A stretch of 64,000 nt of DNA from Sophora flavescens (taxonomy: Eukaryota > Streptophyta > Magnoliopsida > Fabales > Fabaceae), in the NCBI GenBank assembly GCA_030762895.1, contig CM061070.1, forward strand, positions 74,139,804 through 74,203,803, in the 5' to 3' direction. The notes under the pieces are model-generated. The model worked only from the letters and a program-made list of their open reading frames with translations, was not told the DNA's origin and did not search any database. The position numbers and the translations under genes are program-made. This document shows, one piece after another, positions 58,370 through 64,000 of the stretch. Each line of letters begins with the position of its first letter. The first letter of the stretch is position 1.

Positions 58370-58968
58370 CCTCGAGGAACTCATGATGAGTCTCAATTGA
58401 GAGAACCCTCTTTCTATACTTGCACTTGTTGTCATTCAGCTTGATGAGTGAAAACTTCTGATCAAGTGGTAAGTTGATGACTTTTTACTTTCCTTTTAGA
58501 CTCATAGAGTCAGGCATCACCCTGATCTCTATTAAGGGCTTCAAGAAGATATGTGGATTAGGCATCCACCTTCCTGCATTCTTTTGTTTTCTGGCCAGTT
58601 TCACAAGCTGCCTTTCAGCTTCCAGGGAGGCAATGACATCCAGATCTTTGTTATACATAAAATTTGAACATGATTCATCTGAGACAGATAAAGGAGTGGT
58701 TCTGGAAGATAAGTGATAGGGAGATAGAGTGGTCATTGAGAGTGGGTTGTGTCTAGTTTCAGAAAATAAGTCTGGGAAGACTATTCTCAGATGGACTTGG
58801 CACTGGTTTCTGATATGGTCAGGTTGTGGTTTAGTTGAAGGTGGAGGTGGAGGTGGAGTGGGATTGTCAAAATATTCAAAATCATTGACATCCTCAGTAT
58901 GAAGATTCTCAGTATGATGAGATGATTGTGGTGTGGAAGGCTTGGATAGTTGGGGTTCTGTTTCAGAC

Positions 58969-60327
58969 TGGTCACGCTGTCGCGCACGCGCCAAAAAGGA
59001 CGAGCGGTTTTGAAAATGTAGTGTAGGGCGACAACTCGGATGTCGTCTCTCAAGGACTCTTAAAATGTTATTTTCCACAAAATAAGTTTTTTTTTGGGGG
59101 GGGGGGGGGGGGGGGGTTTGGTTTGAGTTTTAATTAAAGAAAACAGAATAATAAAAACAGAGTAATTGAAAACAAGCAGTTCAAGGAGGTTATCAAATAG
59201 CCAAAAACAAATTAATCTATTGCTCTTGATTTCCCACTATCATAGGTTCATGCAATTTCCAAGCCCTAAGAAAATTCTAATCCCCTCCTGGTTGTAGTAG
59301 CAATTTACAAGCGAAACCACTACTACAGATACATGTCCCTATTCCCGAATTAAGCAAACGGGGTTAAGCCCTTCGTGAACTAAGCGAACACGAAATGTAC
59401 ACACGCAAATTAAGCAGATGCGATTAATTATAGGAACATGATATCACCAGAAATAAATCAACACAATACGGTATACTCCTGAATTAAGCAAACAGAAATA
59501 CAAAGCATGGCATTGAAGAGGGAAAAGCATACAAAACAGGAAAATACAAGAACCTCAAGTGTATGGAAATCAATTAAAATAGATCAATCCTAGAACTTAG
59601 TTCTCCATAACACAAACGAAATCACACAGATAAAAATGTAAAACAGAAAAATGGAGAAGCAAAAGTCTTTTTAAAATGTTCAGAACAGCCTTTTATACAA
59701 ATTCTGAATTCAGCTAGCTCGCGAGGCGAGCACACATTCGCGAGGCGAATTTCATGAAGAGTCAGCAACCTTTGGCATTCTCGCGAGGCGAAGTGCTTGC
59801 TCGCGAGGCGAGGATCTGAAGAGTTTTCTCCTTACGCCCGTTATGGCCATCAGGGCCAACCGTGATGCTCTCTGACTTCCATACTCGCGAGGCGAATGGA
59901 TGCTCGCGAGGCGAGACTCTTCAACTTCAAAACTGCCACGGCCATGACCTTCAACACGGGCAAGCCGTGATCGTCTCTGACTTTTTCAGGTTTGCAAGAC
60001 TCGCGGGGCGAGACATTCTTCGCGGGGCGAACCGGAGACTTAGCATTTTCTTGGAACAACAAAGCCGGGAGTCGCGTGGCGAGCCCGTCCTTCGCGGGGC
60101 GAATCCCCTGCTCTTTATTTTCTCAACTTCTACTTAACCTGAAAACAAGGAAATAACCATAAGTGTATTATTTTGACTCAAAACTAGCTAAATTAACTTA
60201 AAACTATTCTAGAGACTCAAAACCTTGCTTGAGGACAATCTAATCTAAGTTGGGTGAAAATAGGATATAATATGCACAAAACCCCGGTCATACTAGCCAT
60301 AAAACTAGATGAGCCAGAGGCTTATCA
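58969..60327 (-). mobile_element. 3' LTR of J
   Basis: TGGTCACGCTGTCGC to GAGGCTTATCA. T9-G21 tract at 59087-59116, AATTAAGCAAAC repeats at about 59347-59485, TATA-like CTTTTATAC near 59690, GC-rich island at 59715-60110. The island combines CTCGCGAGGCGAG units with CACGGCCATGACC and GGGCAAGCCGTGATCG blocks. Confidence 0.9.
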
Positions 60328-61844
60328 AAATACCCCAAACTTAAACTTTGCTTGTCCCCAAGCAAACTAAGACTCAAAAATCAAAAAGACTCAAGACCTG
60401 GCAAGCTTAAAAGATTCAATCAACATTGCACAAATTCAAGCAATACATCAAAACAGTTTTCTTTAATGTCCCCCCTTTTTAAACAAAGCAATCCCCACAT
60501 TCATTTATTCTAAACATTTGAGCATTTCATCATGAAAACACTCATCAATCTAAGCAGGGGATCTAAGTCACACACAAGAGGGAGATCACCAAATCCAAAC
60601 AACTGCCTTCCTCACAAGGGCATTATTTGTTCACTCAGTCACTCAGTTTATGTCAGGCTAACAACTTGCACTCAGTTTCACTTTTCAAGTACACTTCCCA
60701 AAAATTTGCTTTTCATCTCAAAATGGCTCCCACGGAAAACATGCAAGCAACATCAGAAGGTCTTTTATGGGTTGTAATGGGGCCTGGCTAAGGGTAGGAT
60801 GTACAAAAGGAACTAGGCTGAAGACCCTAGGAACTAAGAGAGCATGAACTATATTTACACTTTGAAATTCACTCAAGTTCCTTTCTTTATTTTTTTCTTT
60901 ACACTTCTGGGTGGCTACAGCCCTTTTTATTTCCAATAGCTTTTTTTTTTTTTGCATTTTTGTATTTTTATTTCTTCTTTTTTTTCAACATTTGTACACT
61001 TTTTCTTTCACAAGCCTTTGGCTCCATTTTTTTTTTTTTTTTATATATTCTTTCTCAATCCCAACAACATATTACACCTTGCAGCCACCCCAAACTTAAT
61101 TTCTTGCACCCATTCTAAGATTACATGCTCTCCTAATCCTAAGATCGGGTTAACATGGTTTTCCAGATTTTTTTGGGCTTATAACATTAGGTTATCAAGA
61201 ACTAACAGGCTAATAGGCTCAATGGGGCTAACTAGGGAATATGCATTAGGAATGGTTTATTTTAGGCTAAGTAGCTATTTACAAAGAAACTGCCTAAATC
61301 ATTTGCTACACACATATAATCATGCAAACCAAAAAGAGATTCAATCAAATCCAGGGAAGTGCAACTTGAAAGCGATTTTCACACAATTTAAAACATGTTG
61401 GAGGCTCAAAACCTCACCTGGACATTCATGCAAATTGTTTGAAAGAGATTCTATCCCTAGTGTGTGCTCCCTATCACCCCAAACTTATCATAAATCATGT
61501 CATCATAATAAAATCTCAAAGTTCAGTTTTCAATTTCACATGGGAATCACTTTTCAAAATCAAAAAATTTTTTCAGCCTAGGGGGAATCATCACATATCA
61601 ATCATGCAAGCAATCTGTGCAACATCAATCAAAATCTAGCAAACTTGCCAACAAAAGACTCATCATACAAATGCTCCTGAGCTTCTCAAATTATTCAGGA
61701 GCTTTATTCAAAGAAAAGAAAATTTTATTCAAAGAAAAGAAAAACTACAACTAGTTCCCTCCCCCACACTTAAAACATGCATTGTCCCCAATGAACAACA
61801 GAATTATACAATCAGAGTGAGGGAAAGGAAAAGAAACTCCCTGA
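60328..61844 (-). other. 3' non-coding stretch of J
   Basis: Counterpart of B 32788-34243 with long poly-T stretches (for example 60941-60953, 61029-61042). It begins AAATACCCCAAACTTAAACT, the minus-strand polypurine tract region. No frame judged real. Confidence 0.8.
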
Positions 61845-64000
61845 TCAAGTATCAGTGTAGGTTGGAGCATCCAAAGATAGCTCCTCAACATTAGCATCCA
61901 CAGGAACAACAGCATCCACACCATGGAATGGCTTCAACCTCTGCCCGTTAACCTTGAAGGTCTTGTTGGTACCTGTACTTTGAATTTCCACTGCACCATA
62001 AGGAAACACATTAGTCACAACAAAAGGGCCATCCCATTTAGACCTAAGCTTCCCAGCCATCAATCTCAGGCGGGAATTAAACAATAAGACTTTCTGACCC
62101 ACAAAAAATTCTTTCCTAACAATCATTCTATCATGAAAAAGTTTTGTTTTCTCTTTATACACCCTGGAGCTCTCATAGGCTTCAAGCCTAAGCTCCTCAA
62201 GTTGCTGCAACTGCAGTTTTCTCTCAACACCAGATTTCTTCAAGTCCAAGTTACAACTCTTTACTGCCCAATATGCTCTATGCTTAACTTCCACCGGGAG
62301 GTGACATGCCTTGCCAAAAACTAGCCGGAAGGGGGACATTCCTATAGGTGTCTTAAAAGCAGTCCTCTGGGCCCACAGTGTGTCTTCCAGACGGCGGCTC
62401 CATTCCCTTCTGTTTGGCTGCACCATCTTCTCTAGAATTTGCTTAATCTCCCTGTTTGATATTTCTGCCTGGCCATTGGTTTGGGGATGGTAAGCAGTAG
62501 ACACTCTATGTACAACCCCATATTTTCTGAGTAAGGCCTCCATGGTTCTGTTGCAAAAATGTGTGCCCTGGTCACTGATGATTGCCTTGGGTATGCCAAA
62601 CCTGCAAAAATTGTTGGACCTAACAAATTTTGAAACAATCTGAGCATCGTTAGTCCTAGTGGGGGTTGCTTCCACCCACTTTGAAACATAATCTACAGCC
62701 AACAGAATATATACAAAACCAAAAGAAGGAGGGAAGGGACCCATGAAGTCCATCCCCCACACATCAAAGACCTCACAATAAAGCATGGGCTGCTGAGGCA
62801 TCTCACTCCTACGAGTGATTGCAGGGCCTGTTATTTGACATTCTTTACAATGCTTGTATACCTCATATGAATCCCTAAAAATTGTGGGCCAGTAGAACCC
62901 GGAGTCCAGGACTTTTCTTGCTGTCCTCTGAGGTCCAAAGTGTCCTCCAACTGGAGAGGTATGTGAGAAATGCAGGATGGACTCCGTCTCATGATCGGGT
63001 ACACACCTCCGAATAACCTGGTCACTGCAAAACTTCCACAGGTAGGGATCATCCCACACATAATATTTTGCATCGCTCTTCAGCTTGTGGAACTTATGTC
63101 TACTTGTACCTGCAGGAACAACACCAGCAACTAGAAAATTTACAATGTCAACAAACCAGGGGGTTACCCCATACATATGTAACAGTCTCTCATCAAGGAA
63201 ATCATCTTGGATGGGAAAAGTATCCTCATCCCTTGCTATCCGGCTCAAATGATCTTCTACCAAATTTTCAGCTCCACTTTTATCCTTTATCTCCACATTG
63301 AATTCTTGGAGCAAAAGCATCCACCGGATCAGTCTTGGCTTAGCTTCTGGCTTCTTCAACAGATATTTCAAAGCTGCATGGTCAGTAAAAACAGTCACCC
63401 TAGAACCTAGCAAATAAGATCTAAACTTATCAAGTGCAAATACAACAGCTAGCAGCTCTTTCTTAGTGGTTCTGTAATTTTCCTGTGCGGCATCTAAGGT
63501 CCTAGAAGCATAGTGAATTACATGGGCAACCTTGGCCACCCTTTGTGCCAGAACTGCTCCCACAGCAAAATTTGAAGCATCACACATCAGTTCAAAAGGG
63601 AGTGTCCAGTATGGGGGCTGGATGACAGGGGTAGAAGTCAACGCTTTCTTCAGATAGTCAAATGACTCTTTGCACTTTTCATCAAACTGGAACAGGGCAT
63701 CATTCTTCAGCAGATTTGACAATGACAGTGCTATCTTGCTGAAGTCCTTTATAAAGCGCCTGTAGAAACCTGCATGTCCAAGAAAGGAACGGATCTCGCG
63801 TACGCAAGATGGGTAAGGCAATGAAGAAATCACATTTATTTTTGCAGGATCTACAGAAATACCCTCTTTGGAAATTACATGACCCAAAACTATCCCCTGT
63901 TCTACCATGAAGTGACATTTCTCATAATTCAAAATCAAATCAGTATCAATGCATCTTTGTAGAACTAGACTTAGACTATGCAAACAAGCATCAAATGAGG
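61845..64000 (-). CDS. Pol of J: end of RT, RNase H, integrase (partial)
   Basis: Open from the window edge to the stop at 61845, over 710 codons; it continues upstream outside the window. RT thumb side (YEKCHFMVEQGIVLGH), RNase H (ELMCDASNFAVGAVLAQ near 63580, TDHAALKYLL near 63375), integrase zinc finger (HTSPVGGHFGPQ near 62950, CKECQ near 62840), Asp in WGMDFMG near 62745, Asp in ISDQGTHF near 62570, Glu in NGQAEISN near 62465, GPF-type end, no chromodomain. Catalytic residues are all kept, so this looks less decayed than A. Confidence 0.93.
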   Translation of the reverse strand, partial: SFDACLHSLSLVLQRCIDTDLILNYEKCHFMVEQGIVLGHVISKEGISVDPAKINVISSLPYPSCVREIRSFLGHAGFYRRFIKDFSKIALSLSNLLKNDALFQFDEKCKESFDYLKKALTSTPVIQPPYWTLPFELMCDASNFAVGAVLAQRVAKVAHVIHYASRTLDAAQENYRTTKKELLAVVFALDKFRSYLLGSRVTVFTDHAALKYLLKKPEAKPRLIRWMLLLQEFNVEIKDKSGAENLVEDHLSRIARDEDTFPIQDDFLDERLLHMYGVTPWFVDIVNFLVAGVVPAGTSRHKFHKLKSDAKYYVWDDPYLWKFCSDQVIRRCVPDHETESILHFSHTSPVGGHFGPQRTARKVLDSGFYWPTIFRDSYEVYKHCKECQITGPAITRRSEMPQQPMLYCEVFDVWGMDFMGPFPPSFGFVYILLAVDYVSKWVEATPTRTNDAQIVSKFVRSNNFCRFGIPKAIISDQGTHFCNRTMEALLRKYGVVHRVSTAYHPQTNGQAEISNREIKQILEKMVQPNRREWSRRLEDTLWAQRTAFKTPIGMSPFRLVFGKACHLPVEVKHRAYWAVKSCNLDLKKSGVERKLQLQQLEELRLEAYESSRVYKEKTKLFHDRMIVRKEFFVGQKVLLFNSRLRLMAGKLRSKWDGPFVVTNVFPYGAVEIQSTGTNKTFKVNGQRLKPFHGVDAVVPVDANVEELSLDAPTYTDT

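Larger units (their letters stand above)
55749..58968 (-). pseudogene. Third ORF of I, split by an hAT transposon and by J
   Basis: Coding pieces are 58485-58968 and 55749-56382. The first has a proline run (NPTPPPPPPS) and SRTTPLSVSDESCSN; it stops at 58485. The second has a hydrophobic stretch (LPPFFMVFPFFILNFL) that could span a membrane, an acidic/Ser-Pro segment and the coiled-coil-like end, which carries three stops but still closes with FFKSQGGPSS at 55749-55751. Shared with H's third ORF. Position after pol recalls the env-like ORF of Sireviruses; an envelope role is not shown. Confidence 0.6.
52684..64000 (-). mobile_element. Copia element I (Sirevirus-like), 3' part only in window
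   Basis: Begins with a 3' LTR inserted in H's 5' LTR and continues with polypurine tracts and the third ORF before J interrupts it at 58969. The rest lies to the right of the window, as does the second target duplication; the left one would be AGAAT (52679-52683). Confidence 0.8.
58969..64000 (-). mobile_element. Gypsy element J (Athila-type), 3' part
   Basis: Same family as A and B. 3' LTR, non-coding stretch, then pol to the window edge. Inserted in the third ORF of copia I; the left flank CAGAC (58964-58968) would be its target duplication. Primer site, gag and 5' LTR are outside. Confidence 0.9.

Overview
The window is plant nuclear repeat DNA, and I found no host gene in it. Everything I recognise is a transposable element: Ty1/copia elements of Sirevirus type, Ty3/gypsy elements of Athila type (Cyclops-like), long LTRs that begin TGTAACA, and two hAT DNA transposons. 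The element types, tRNA-Asp and initiator-Met primer sites and AT-rich background fit a legume, perhaps of the clover/pea/vetch group. That placement is inference; the species cannot be read from the sequence. I use private letters for the elements.

Layout. Positions 1-768 are the 3' end of a plus-strand LTR of the F/G family. Positions 769-1265 are AT-rich with nothing recognisable. Positions 1266-6124 are a very long plus-strand solo LTR (L), followed by a short hairpin-rich stretch. From about 6345 to 52683 lies one minus-strand Sirevirus-like copia element (H), split into pieces by later insertions. Read right to left, H has a 5' LTR (44443-44482 and 51638-52683), gag (44327-42780), protease (to 42484), integrase (31463-30146), RT/RNase H (19382-17806), a third ORF (to 17062), several polypurine tracts, and a 3' LTR cut short at its outer end.

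Insertions in H, each dated relative to its host by a 5-bp target duplication: E (7091-16378, GATAG), a non-autonomous element with iMet primer site, which carries solo LTR F (7704-9121, CATGG); K (19388-30140, CTAAC), a long solo LTR, which carries gypsy element A (19635-26615, CCCGT); B (31469-42478, GTTTA), the best-preserved gypsy element, which carries solo LTR M (40793-42192, CTCGC); and G (44483-51637, ATTGT/ATTAT), a gag-protease-only gypsy element. A second Sirevirus-like copia, I, starts at 52684 inside H's 5' LTR and runs off the right edge. I carries two hAT transposons (54137-55199 and 56383-58369) and gypsy element J (58969 to the end).

How the parts could work together. Only B (one 1601-codon gag-pol frame) and J (a continuous pol frame at the edge) keep long reading frames, and B carries gag lesions. 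G, E and the solo LTRs cannot supply their own enzymes; if they ever moved they relied on relatives. The least ordinary signal is a set of CpG-rich palindromic islands lying just upstream of the TATA box in LTRs of several families. In M the island clearly comes from a different LTR family than its flanks, so these islands look like exchangeable promoter modules.
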